Of a stretch of DNA of 10,934 nucleotides, positions 1 to 5,747 are shown piece after piece. The first letter of the stretch is position 1. Each line of letters starts with the position of its first letter. This DNA is from an uncultured Acidimicrobiales bacterium. Its GTDB lineage: Bacteria > Actinomycetota > Acidimicrobiia > Acidimicrobiales > SZUA-35. The stretch spans positions 1 to 10,934 of the forward strand of contig CALLIQ010000532.1 of the NCBI GenBank assembly GCA_938008925.1, given 5' to 3'. Under the pieces are notes generated by a model. That model was not told the origin of the DNA. It did no database searches and saw nothing but the letters and a program-made list of their open reading frames with translations. Position numbers and translations under genes: made by a program.

Positions 1-21
1 GGTGCTCCAGCTGTTCGTTCT

Positions 22-42
22 CGCCCGCTGACGACGCGGGCG
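22..42 (-). terminator. Candidate hairpin terminator after the CAP-domain gene
   Basis: Perfect 7-bp arms CGCCCGC (22-28) and GCGGGCG (36-42) enclose a 7-nt loop. The hairpin begins 7 bases beyond the stop codon of the minus-strand CAP gene, the right place for a transcription terminator. No run of T follows on the minus strand, so it would have to be a U-tract-free hairpin of the kind often proposed in high-GC actinobacteria. It could equally be chance GC-rich symmetry. Confidence 0.35.
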
Positions 43-48
43 CTGGGC

Positions 49-867
49 TCAACTGGCGAGTAGGTCGAACAGGTCGCTGGCGTCGTCTTCGTCGAGGTCG
101 ACGGTGGTGCCGGAATCAGCGAGCGACGTCGGCTCGGTCCTGGGTGCGTTCTTGATCGACCCCGCAGAGTCGACAGCAGACTCGACCGGAGAGTCGAGCG
201 ACGGATCGACGGCCGCGAGTTCGTCCGGCCCGCCCGATGCGATCACCGACGTGTCGGAGTCATCGGTGGCTGGGTTGTCGGTGGCTGGGTTGTCGATGGC
301 TGGGTCGTCGGTGGTGGTGTTGTCGATGGCTGTGTTGTCGATGTCCATGAATCGGTGGGTGGTCCAGAGGCGGCCGTCGTCGTCGTAGACGACACCGACC
401 CCGACGGCTTCGAAGCTTGGATCGAGCAGGTTGGCGAGGTGGTCGGGGCTGGCGACGAACGCATCGAAGAGGTCGTCGATCCGGTCGACCGGGCCGACGC
501 CGACGTTCTCACCGAGCTTCAGCCACACCGTCGTGATGCCAACCGACAGATCGGCGGCATGGGAGAGCTCGTCGTCGGCTCGCAGCTGCACGGCCCACTC
601 TCGCGACTCGCGTGTGAGCTCGGGGTTGATCTGGAGGGGCGTGAGACCCTGCTCGGCGCGCAGCTCGTTGATCAGGCCGACGAAGTGAGCTTCATCGGTG
701 ATCTCCTCTGCGGCCGCCGGCTGCACGGGGCGCGACACGGCGGTGACGGCGTTGAACGACAGGGCGAGGAACATGGCGAGAACCAAAACCACCCCGGGAC
801 GGCTCTCGCCGTCACGGCCGAGGGCGGCCCGAGCTCGAGAGAAACGAGACACCGAGAGTGTCTTCAC
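49..867 (-). CDS. Secreted CAP/SCP-domain protein with repetitive acidic tail
   Basis: Encodes an exported protein of the CAP superfamily (CAP/SCP1/PR-1-like, often called YkwD-like in bacteria); the biochemical role of bacterial members is mostly unknown. The frame is open from a GTG at 1008 (residue numbers here use that start). I prefer the GTG at 867 (V48), because the hydrophobic stretch at 73-91 then follows a basic N-region of normal length, with likely cleavage after A98-A99-A100. GTG at 852 is also possible, and none has a clear Shine-Dalgarno sequence. The CAP domain covers about 107-221, with typical motifs: LINELR (112-117), LSH with H150, GEN (166-168), SPDH with H190, then VGVGVVYD and a final WTTHRF strand. 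The tail from about 222 is rich in Asp, Ser and Thr, has six five-residue repeats, and ends in an acidic segment. No cysteine is visible. It is divergent to the ligase gene and shows no functional link to the heme genes. Confidence 0.85.
   Translation of the reverse strand: MKTLSVSRFSRARAALGRDGESRPGVVLVLAMFLALSFNAVTAVSRPVQPAAAEEITDEAHFVGLINELRAEQGLTPLQINPELTRESREWAVQLRADDELSHAADLSVGITTVWLKLGENVGVGPVDRIDDLFDAFVASPDHLANLLDPSFEAVGVGVVYDDDGRLWTTHRFMDIDNTAIDNTTTDDPAIDNPATDNPATDDSDTSVIASGGPDELAAVDPSLDSPVESAVDSAGSIKNAPRTEPTSLADSGTTVDLDEDDASDLFDLLAS
253..342 (-). repeat. 15-bp tandem repeat, six copies, inside the CAP gene
   Basis: Six consecutive 15-bp units encode the pattern (I/T)-D-(N/D)-(T/P/S)-(A/T/D), corresponding to residues 223-252 counted from the GTG at 1008. 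On the plus strand the units read as variants of GTCGGTGGCTGGGTT. The unit length is a multiple of three, so copy-number change would keep the frame. It lies just after the CAP domain and probably forms a flexible acidic linker or wall-exposed stalk. Confidence 0.8.
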
Positions 868-986
868 GAGGCTGTCCGGCAGGCCGCTATTCGATTCGGT
901 CCGTTGCCGGATCGGTCGGATTCGCACGATTGGAGAGATCGTCAACGGCGCCGGATTGCTTGAGCGAAAGATGACTCCGAAAACCG

Positions 987-1016
987 CTTGAACAGTGCGA
1001 AATCGCACTGTTCAAG
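987..1016. promoter_or_regulatory. 30-bp inverted repeat, candidate operator in divergent region
   Basis: The left arm CTTGAACAGTGCGA (987-1000) and its exact reverse complement (1003-1016) are separated by two A bases. The 14-bp perfect arms lie between the divergent CAP gene and ligase gene, and no T-run follows on either strand, so a protein-binding operator is more likely than a terminator. Size and symmetry fit a dimeric helix-turn-helix repressor such as TetR family; that assignment is inference. The core hexamer TCGCAC/GTGCGA recurs singly at 922-927 and 1103-1108 in the same intergenic region. The upstream GTG at 1008 lies inside the palindrome, a further reason to doubt it as the CAP start. 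Nothing else is obvious in the intergenic stretch 868-1137 besides the weak promoter at 1103-1131. Confidence 0.55.
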
Positions 1017-1102
1017 GGCTTGATGGCAAATCGGTGTCAGTACGAGCAGGCTCGCGTTTGGTCCGTTCGACCCCTGAAATCCGCCGTCTCGACCCGTGCA
1101 GG

Positions 1103-1131
1103 GTGCGATTCGTCAGGTGCTGTGGTGAACT
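1103..1131 (+). promoter_or_regulatory. Possible leaderless promoter of the ligase gene
   Basis: A weak -35-like GTGCGA (1103-1108) is followed after 17 nt by TGAACT (1126-1131), preceded by TGG (1123-1125) as in an extended -10. Six nucleotides later comes the GTG start at 1138. No Shine-Dalgarno sequence is visible, and an in-frame TGA at 1126-1128 rules out an upstream start. The motif match is poor; the support is that the spacing equals that seen before rex, hemB and hemL. Confidence 0.3.
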
Positions 1132-1137
1132 GCGGCA

Positions 1138-2646
1138 GTGAATCTGGCAGCCGCATTCGTCGCCCCACCGCTCGATCGCACGGCCCTCGTCGTCGATGGT
1201 CGGCGGACCAGCTACGGCGAGCTCGGAGAGCGCGTCGATCGATGGCGCGTCGGTCTCGTCGCAGCAGGTGTTTCGATCGGCGACCGCGTGGCATTGCTGG
1301 CCGGCAACACCGAGGTGTTCGTCATCGGCTATCTGGCCTGCCTGGCGGAAGGCTTCGTGGTGGTGCCACTCAATCCCGATTCACCGCCCGCCGAGGTCGA
1401 GCGAGAGCTGCTCGCAACAGAACCGACGGCCGCGATCGTGGGGGAACGAGGACGCGAGGCGTGGCTCAGCTGTGTCGACCACGGGTCCGCGGCCTCATCC
1501 ATCGGTGCCCAGTTCGTCGCCTCCGGACGGTTCATCGAGGCGCTCGACTCGATCGAGCTCGGCGAATCCGCTGGTCGTCCGGTGGTCGAGGTCCCCGACG
1601 ACCATCCGGCGGCCCTGCTCTTCACTTCTGGCACGGCCGGTACGCCGCGCGCCGCCATCCTCACGCACGGCAACTTCCTGGCGAGTCTCGCGTCGATTGG
1701 CACGGTGCAACCCGATCTCGCGACGGTGCCGCACACCGCGCTCGCCGTCATCCCGTTGTTCCACGTCTTCGGTCTCAACGTGATCATCAATCTCGGGTTG
1801 CGGATCGGATCGACGATCGTGCTCGAGGATCACCTCGACGCGGAACGCACCGCAGGGCTGATCCGCGACCACGATGTGTCGATCCTCGTCGGTCCGCCGA
1901 CGATGTGGAACGTGCTCCTCGCCGACGAAGGCGTGCAGCGAGACGACCTCGCATCGATCCAGCTCGCGGTGTCCGGCGCAGCAAAGCTCGACCCGTCCGT
2001 CGCCGAAGACATCCAGGCTCGACTCGGCGTCGACATTCGAGAGGGATACGGGCTCACGGAGACGTGCGGCATCGTCTCGACGGCGATGAACTGCGACGCG
2101 CCGCTCGGTTCGGTCGGCCAGGTCTTCCCCGGCGTCGCCGTTCGGCTCGTCGACCAGAACGGTGACGACGTCCTCATCGGAGACACGGGCGAGGTGCTGG
2201 TGAGCGGCGACGTGGTCTCGCCCGGCTACTGGAACGACGACGAAGCGACCGAGCGAACCCGAACCGCAGACGGCTGGCTGAAGACCGGCGACGTCGCCCT
2301 CGTCGACGAGCACGGCTTCCTCGCCATCGTCGACCGCCTGAAAGACCTCATCATCGTGTCCGGTTTCAACGTGCATCCGATCGAGATCGAGACGATCTTG
2401 TCGGCGGATCCGACCGTTGCCCTCGCCGGTGTCGTTGGCGAACCCGATGCGCTCACCGGTGAACGCCCGGTCGCCTACGTGGTTCCAGCCGATGGCGCCA
2501 CGCCTGATCCCGACGCGCTGCGAGCCCGTTGCATCGATCAGCTGGCTCGATACAAGGTGCCGAAGCGAGTCGAGATCGTCGATGCGATCCCCACCACGGC
2601 CGTCGGCAAGATCCGGCGACGCGATCTCGGTCGACGCGACGGCTGA
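1138..2646 (+). CDS. AMP-forming acyl-CoA synthetase/ligase (ANL superfamily)
   Basis: Predicted cytoplasmic enzyme that adenylates a carboxylic acid with ATP and transfers the acyl group to CoA. At 502 residues it is full length for a short FadD-like or 4-coumarate:CoA-ligase-like enzyme. Visible ANL motifs are: P-loop LLFTSGTAGTPRAA (160-173), HVFG after the substrate-site strand, YGLTE (304-308), TGD with D385, hinge DRLKD (399-403) followed by SGFNVHPIEIE, and the C-terminal catalytic lysine K491 in GKIRRRDL. The P-loop has Arg where many family members have Lys (TPRAA rather than xPKG), which I believe occurs in other actinobacterial ligases, so it does not argue against activity. The GTG at 1138 is forced by an in-frame stop 12 bases upstream. 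The acyl substrate cannot be told from sequence; a fatty or aryl acid is likely. It stands alone, divergent to the CAP gene and separated from rex by 109 bp with a hairpin, so it is probably not part of the heme unit. Confidence 0.9.
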   Translation: MNLAAAFVAPPLDRTALVVDGRRTSYGELGERVDRWRVGLVAAGVSIGDRVALLAGNTEVFVIGYLACLAEGFVVVPLNPDSPPAEVERELLATEPTAAIVGERGREAWLSCVDHGSAASSIGAQFVASGRFIEALDSIELGESAGRPVVEVPDDHPAALLFTSGTAGTPRAAILTHGNFLASLASIGTVQPDLATVPHTALAVIPLFHVFGLNVIINLGLRIGSTIVLEDHLDAERTAGLIRDHDVSILVGPPTMWNVLLADEGVQRDDLASIQLAVSGAAKLDPSVAEDIQARLGVDIREGYGLTETCGIVSTAMNCDAPLGSVGQVFPGVAVRLVDQNGDDVLIGDTGEVLVSGDVVSPGYWNDDEATERTRTADGWLKTGDVALVDEHGFLAIVDRLKDLIIVSGFNVHPIEIETILSADPTVALAGVVGEPDALTGERPVAYVVPADGATPDPDALRARCIDQLARYKVPKRVEIVDAIPTTAVGKIRRRDLGRRDG

Positions 2647-2661
2647 GCGGCTCCGCTGACG

Positions 2662-2689
2662 GGCCCCGCCCGAGCGGGCTGCCCGGGCC
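2662..2689 (+). terminator. GC-rich hairpin between ligase gene and rex
   Basis: An inner stem GCCCG (2668-2672) / CGGGC (2675-2679) with a 2-nt AG turn is extended by an outer stem GGCCC (2662-2666) / GGGCC (2685-2689), with small bulges. It begins 16 bases after the ligase stop codon. No T-run follows. A smaller symmetry, AGCGG/CCGCT at 2646-2657, overlaps the stop. Together they are plausible as a terminator isolating the ligase from the rex-hem transcript, but GC-rich DNA folds easily by chance. Confidence 0.35.
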
Positions 2690-2719
2690 ACCGGTCGTGG
2701 CCTCCCAGAGATCGTGCAT

Positions 2720-2748
2720 TTGTGAAATGGGCGTGGAATCCGTACCCT
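2720..2748 (+). promoter_or_regulatory. Predicted leaderless rex promoter with Rex half-site at -35
   Basis: TTGTGA (2720-2725) as -35, a 17-nt spacer, and TACCCT (2743-2748, fitting the actinobacterial TANNNT) form a good housekeeping promoter. The GTG of rex (2756) begins after only 7 more bases, so transcription would start at or next to the start codon; no ribosome-binding site is present. The -35 sits in TTGTGAAA (2720-2727), which resembles one half of the Rex operator known from Streptomyces (TGTGAA-N-TTCACA type). The second half is not recognisable downstream. A short symmetry CATTT-GTG-AAATG covers 2717-2729. Autoregulation by Rex is known in Streptomyces and only inferred here. Confidence 0.5.
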
Positions 2749-2755
2749 GCCGCCG

Positions 2756-3448
2756 GTGAACGCCTCCGACGACCACCGCGCAATCGGAGCGGTTTCCGAC
2801 GCGACGGTCGCCAGGCTCCCGCTCTTCCTCCAGTACCTGGTCGAGCTCGCTGAGCAAGGCGACGCGTCGGTGTCGTCAGAACGGCTCGCCGAGCTGTCGG
2901 GCGTCAACCCGGCGACGGTCCGGCGCGACCTCGCCGGCATCGGCATCACGGGCACCCGCGGCGTCGGCTACGACGTCAAGTACCTCGTGCACGAGATCAG
3001 CGTCGTGCTCGGCCTCAATCAGGAGTGGCCGGTCGTGATCGTCGGGGTCGGCAACCTCGGTCGAGCGCTCGCCAACTACGACGGCCTCACGTCGAGGGGC
3101 TTCCCGGTTCGGGCCCTCGTCGATGTCGACGACGCCCTGCTCGGCACCGAACTCGCCGGTGTGGTGATCGAACACGTCCGCGATCTTCCGGCCATCGTCG
3201 AGCGAGAAGCGATCGCCGTCGGTGTCTTGGCCACCCCATCGGCATCGGCCCAACAAGCCGCCGACGTGCTGGTCGAGAGCGGTGTCACGTCGCTGCTGAA
3301 CTTCACACCGGAGGCGATCTCCGTCGACGCCGACGTCCAAGTCCGCGGGGTCGACCTCGCCACCGAGCTCCAGATCCTCAGCTTTTACCAGCAGCGAAGC
3401 ACCGCAGCCCGCTCTGGAACTGGTCTGCCGCTGGAGACGACCACGTGA
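2756..3448 (+). CDS. rex: Redox-sensing transcriptional repressor Rex
   Basis: Rex is a homodimeric repressor that binds DNA when NAD+ dominates and releases it on binding NADH, coupling respiratory and tetrapyrrole genes to cellular redox state. The 230-residue length is usual. The N-terminal winged helix (about 14-85) opens with the family signature ATVARLPLFLQYL and continues with SGVNPATVRRDL (48-59) and GTRGVGYDV (66-74). The Rossmann NAD(H)-binding domain follows, with VGVGNLGRALANY (96-108), the conserved GVLATPSASAQQAAD segment, LNFTPEAI, and the closing swapped helix ELQILSFYQQR. Two positions in the usually near-invariant RKDLS of the DNA-contacting region are changed, giving RRDLA (56-60). 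The start is GTG without a Shine-Dalgarno sequence but directly after a promoter. Its stop overlaps the start of the next small ORF by 4 bp, and hemA follows, as in the known Streptomyces rex-hem operon. Confidence 0.95.
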   Translation: MNASDDHRAIGAVSDATVARLPLFLQYLVELAEQGDASVSSERLAELSGVNPATVRRDLAGIGITGTRGVGYDVKYLVHEISVVLGLNQEWPVVIVGVGNLGRALANYDGLTSRGFPVRALVDVDDALLGTELAGVVIEHVRDLPAIVEREAIAVGVLATPSASAQQAADVLVESGVTSLLNFTPEAISVDADVQVRGVDLATELQILSFYQQRSTAARSGTGLPLETTT

Positions 3449-3597
3449 CCGATTCAACGCTCGCCAGGTTCGCTCAACACGACGAATTCAAGCGACAATG
3501 GGGATGTTTCCCGGCCACTCGCTGGTTTGATGATTCGACCCCCTCCCTCGAACCCAACGGCATCACCGTCGATGCCTTCGGAGTCCCCTCTTCATGA
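3445..3597 (+). CDS. Possible 50-residue ORF linking rex and hemA
   Basis: A GTG at 3445 overlaps the rex stop as GTGA, and the ORF's TGA (3595-3597) overlaps the hemA start as ATGA, so it fills the gap exactly and could couple translation from rex to hemA. The product would start MTDSTLARFAQHDEF, contain two Trp and one Cys, and have no transmembrane segment or CxxC motif. I recognise no family. Against it: by hand count 32 of 50 third codon positions are G or C (about 64 percent), with 28 and 27 at positions one and two, far weaker codon periodicity than in the neighbours. The same frame is also open backwards through rex, as shadow frames often are in this DNA. It may be a real small protein, a translation-coupling leader peptide, or merely the untranslated leader of hemA. 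A GGAG at 3580-3583 inside it, 10 nt ahead of the hemA ATG, looks like a usable hemA ribosome-binding site. Confidence 0.35.
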   Translation: MTDSTLARFAQHDEFKRQWGCFPATRWFDDSTPSLEPNGITVDAFGVPSS

Positions 3598-4853
3598 TGC
3601 TCGTCGCCCTCGGCCTCAATCACCGATCAGCACCGCTCGATGTTCTCGAGCGCATGTCGCTGTCGGCTGATCTGGTCCCAAAGGCCCTTGCGGAGCTCAC
3701 CTCGGGTGAACACGTCAACGAGGCGGTGCTCGTCTCCACCTGCAACCGGGTCGAGGTCTACGCCCACGTGGAGCGATTCCACGACGGCTACGAGCAGCTG
3801 CGCGATGCGCTCGCCGTTCTCACCGGTGTCGATTCCTCCGACTTCGCCGACCATCTCTACGTCTACTCCCACGACGAGGCGGTGCGTCACCTCTTCACCG
3901 TCACCGCGGGGCTCGACTCGGCCGTGCTCGGCGAACACGAGATCCTCGGCCAGATCCGAACCGCCTGGGACACCGCCCGCCTCGAAGGCGCCGCCTCGGT
4001 GCTGCTCGAGCCGCTCTTCTCCCACGCCATCAAGTGCGGCAAGCGTGTGCGGACCGACACCGCCATCGGTCGACGAACGGCCTCGATCTCCCATGCCGCC
4101 GTGAGCCTCGTCGAAGAGCGCATCGGTGACCTCGCTGGGAAGCGGGTGCTGCTCGTGGGCGCTGGCGAGGTCGGCGCCGGTGTGGCAAATGCGCTGGCCC
4201 GCAACGCCGACATCGAGCTCACCGTCACCAACCGCACGCACGACAAGGCGGTCGACATCGCCGAGAGTCTCGGCGGTCAGCCGGTCGCATTCGACTCGTT
4301 CGAAGCCGAGCTCGCCAATGTCGACATCGTGATCTCGGCCACCGGTGCTCCGAGCATCGTGATCTCAGCCGATGCCGTCGATGCGGCGATGGCCGGTCGT
4401 TCCGATCGGCTGCTCATGCTCGATCTCGCCGTCCCGCGCGACGTCGACCCCGCCGTGCTCGGCCACGACGACGTCGGCCTCCTCGTCCTGAGCGACCTGC
4501 AAGCCTTCGCCAACCGTGGCCTCGAAGAACGCCAGCGTGAAGCGGTCGCCGCTCGCCATCTCGTCGACGATGAGATCGACCGCTATCGGGCGACCAACAC
4601 CGCTCGTGAGCTCTCACCGCTCCTCGGCTCGATGTACCGCTGGGCCGACGCGATTCGAACCGACGAAATCGATCGTCACTCGAACAAGCTCGCCTCGCTC
4701 GACATGGAGAGCCGTGAGGCGGTCGAAGCGGTCACCAAGGCGATCGTGTCGAAGATCCTCCACGAGCCCTCGAGCCACTTGCGCGACGCTGCTGGCACCG
4801 CCCGCGGCGATCGGCTGGCAGAAGCCCTCCGCGAGCTCTTCGACCTCACGTGA
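3594..4853 (+). CDS. hemA: Glutamyl-tRNA reductase
   Basis: Catalyses NADPH-dependent reduction of glutamyl-tRNA(Glu) to glutamate-1-semialdehyde, the first committed and usually rate-limiting step of the C5 tetrapyrrole pathway. The N-terminal catalytic domain starts MLVALGLNHRSAPLDVLE and carries the nucleophilic cysteine C50 in STCNR (48-52), then LDSAVLGEHEILGQ and the basic KCGKRVRTDT region. The NADPH-binding Rossmann domain has GAGEVG at 189-194 and IVISATGAP further on. The C-terminal helical dimerisation domain runs from about 310 to the end at 419. All expected elements are present and the length is normal. The start is ATGATG; either ATG (3594 or 3597) would serve, and GGAG at 3580-3583 fits as ribosome-binding site. 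The product is unstable and in known systems is handed directly to HemL, encoded at 9596. The hemA stop overlaps the hemC start by 4 bp. Confidence 0.97.
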   Translation: MMLVALGLNHRSAPLDVLERMSLSADLVPKALAELTSGEHVNEAVLVSTCNRVEVYAHVERFHDGYEQLRDALAVLTGVDSSDFADHLYVYSHDEAVRHLFTVTAGLDSAVLGEHEILGQIRTAWDTARLEGAASVLLEPLFSHAIKCGKRVRTDTAIGRRTASISHAAVSLVEERIGDLAGKRVLLVGAGEVGAGVANALARNADIELTVTNRTHDKAVDIAESLGGQPVAFDSFEAELANVDIVISATGAPSIVISADAVDAAMAGRSDRLLMLDLAVPRDVDPAVLGHDDVGLLVLSDLQAFANRGLEERQREAVAARHLVDDEIDRYRATNTARELSPLLGSMYRWADAIRTDEIDRHSNKLASLDMESREAVEAVTKAIVSKILHEPSSHLRDAAGTARGDRLAEALRELFDLT

Positions 4854-5746
4854 GCGGCGGCCCGCTCCGGATCGCGACGCGGGACAGCCCCCTGGCGATG
4901 TGGCAGGCGGAGACCGTCGCTGCCGCGTTTACCAACGCCCACCCCGGGCGCTCCGTGACGTTCGTGACGATGGCGACCTTCGCCGACAAGCGCCTCGACG
5001 TCCCGATCAGCGAACTCGGCGGCAAGGGCGCGTTCAGCAAGGAAGTCCAGCAGCTCGTCCTCGCCGGTGAAGCCGACCTCGCGGTTCACTCGGCCAAGGA
5101 TCTCCAGGCCCTGACCCCCGACGGGCTCACGATCGCGGCGGTGCCCGAGCGCGGTGATCCCCGCGACGTGCTGATCGGCTCGACGCTCGAACGGCTGATC
5201 GAGCGGGGGAGCGAGGCGCGCATCGCGACCGGTTCGAATCGACGGCGAGTTCAGCTCGCCGCTCGCGTCGAGGGCGCCAGCTTCGACGGTCTTCGCGGGA
5301 ACATCGCGACCCGTCTGACGAAGGCCGCCGACTACGACGCCATCGTCATGGCGAACGCGGCGCTGGCCCGGCTCGGGCTCGCGCCCGACGTCGTCGACGT
5401 GCTCTCGGTCGACACGATGGTGCCCCAGGTCGGTCAAGGAACGCTGGCCATCGAATGCCGAGCGGACGACACCTCGCTCATCGACTCGCTCGCACCCCTT
5501 GACCACGCCGACACCCATCGTTGTCTCGATGCGGAGCGGGCGTTCCTCGTCGAGCTCGGCGGCGACTGCGAAATACCCGCCGGTGCGTTCGCCACGCTCG
5601 ACGTCGAGTCCGACACCGTGACGCTCTCAGCGATTCTCTCGTCGGAGGACGAACGCACCGTCGCTCACCTCGTCCGCAGCGGAGCGAATGGCAACGCGCT
5701 CGGAGCCGACGTCGCTCGACAGCTCCGAGCCGACGTCGGGCTCTGA
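4850..5746 (+). CDS. hemC: Porphobilinogen deaminase (hydroxymethylbilane synthase)
   Basis: Joins four porphobilinogen molecules into the linear tetrapyrrole hydroxymethylbilane, using a covalently bound dipyrromethane cofactor. The protein of 298 residues opens with RIATRDSPLAMWQA (7-20). It then shows GGKGAFSKE (57-65), the catalytic aspartate D84 in LAVHSAKD (77-84), the arginine-rich substrate-binding run TGSNRRRVQL (127-136), LRGNIATRL (148-156), VGQGTLAIE (194-202), and the cofactor-bearing cysteine C240 in ELGGDCEIPAGA. D84 and C240 correspond to D84 and C242 of the E. coli enzyme. One oddity is KDLQ at 83-86, where KDVP or KDLP is usual. The GTG at 4850 overlaps the hemA stop (GTGA), pointing to coupled translation. 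Confidence 0.96.
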   Translation: MSGGPLRIATRDSPLAMWQAETVAAAFTNAHPGRSVTFVTMATFADKRLDVPISELGGKGAFSKEVQQLVLAGEADLAVHSAKDLQALTPDGLTIAAVPERGDPRDVLIGSTLERLIERGSEARIATGSNRRRVQLAARVEGASFDGLRGNIATRLTKAADYDAIVMANAALARLGLAPDVVDVLSVDTMVPQVGQGTLAIECRADDTSLIDSLAPLDHADTHRCLDAERAFLVELGGDCEIPAGAFATLDVESDTVTLSAILSSEDERTVAHLVRSGANGNALGADVARQLRADVGL

Positions 5747-5747
5747 C

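Noticed and set aside
940..945. TTGACG as -35 of a CAP-gene promoter on the minus strand
   Set aside because: No TANNNT-like -10 lies 16-18 nt downstream, so the promoter of the CAP gene remains unidentified.
868..1008. N-terminal extension of the CAP gene up to GTG 1008
   Set aside because: It would put about 72 residues before the signal-peptide core and its start codon lies inside the 30-bp palindrome; an internal GTG gives a normal signal peptide.
1020..2165. 381-codon plus-strand Arg-rich ORF in another frame of the ligase gene
   Set aside because: Composition is the typical Arg/Ala/Gly artefact of an out-of-frame high-GC gene; the ANL motifs lie in the frame starting at 1138.
2720..2737. 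Complete Rex operator palindrome upstream of rex
   Set aside because: Only the left half TTGTGAAA matches; the right half does not resemble TTCACAA at any usual spacing.
1495..2955. 486-codon minus-strand ORF opposite the ligase and the start of rex
   Set aside because: Antisense shadow that runs across two genes and their promoter region; no family features.
3469..3499. Internal hemA promoter (GACAAT at 3494-3499)
   Set aside because: The -10-like hexamer has no acceptable -35 at 16-18 nt, and hemA has an ordinary GGAG ribosome-binding site with operon context.
5688..5747. Upstream hemD start overlapping hemC by about 59 bp
   Set aside because: The added residues are low-complexity Ser/Thr text encoded by another frame of hemC; GTG 5748 gives the expected N-terminus.
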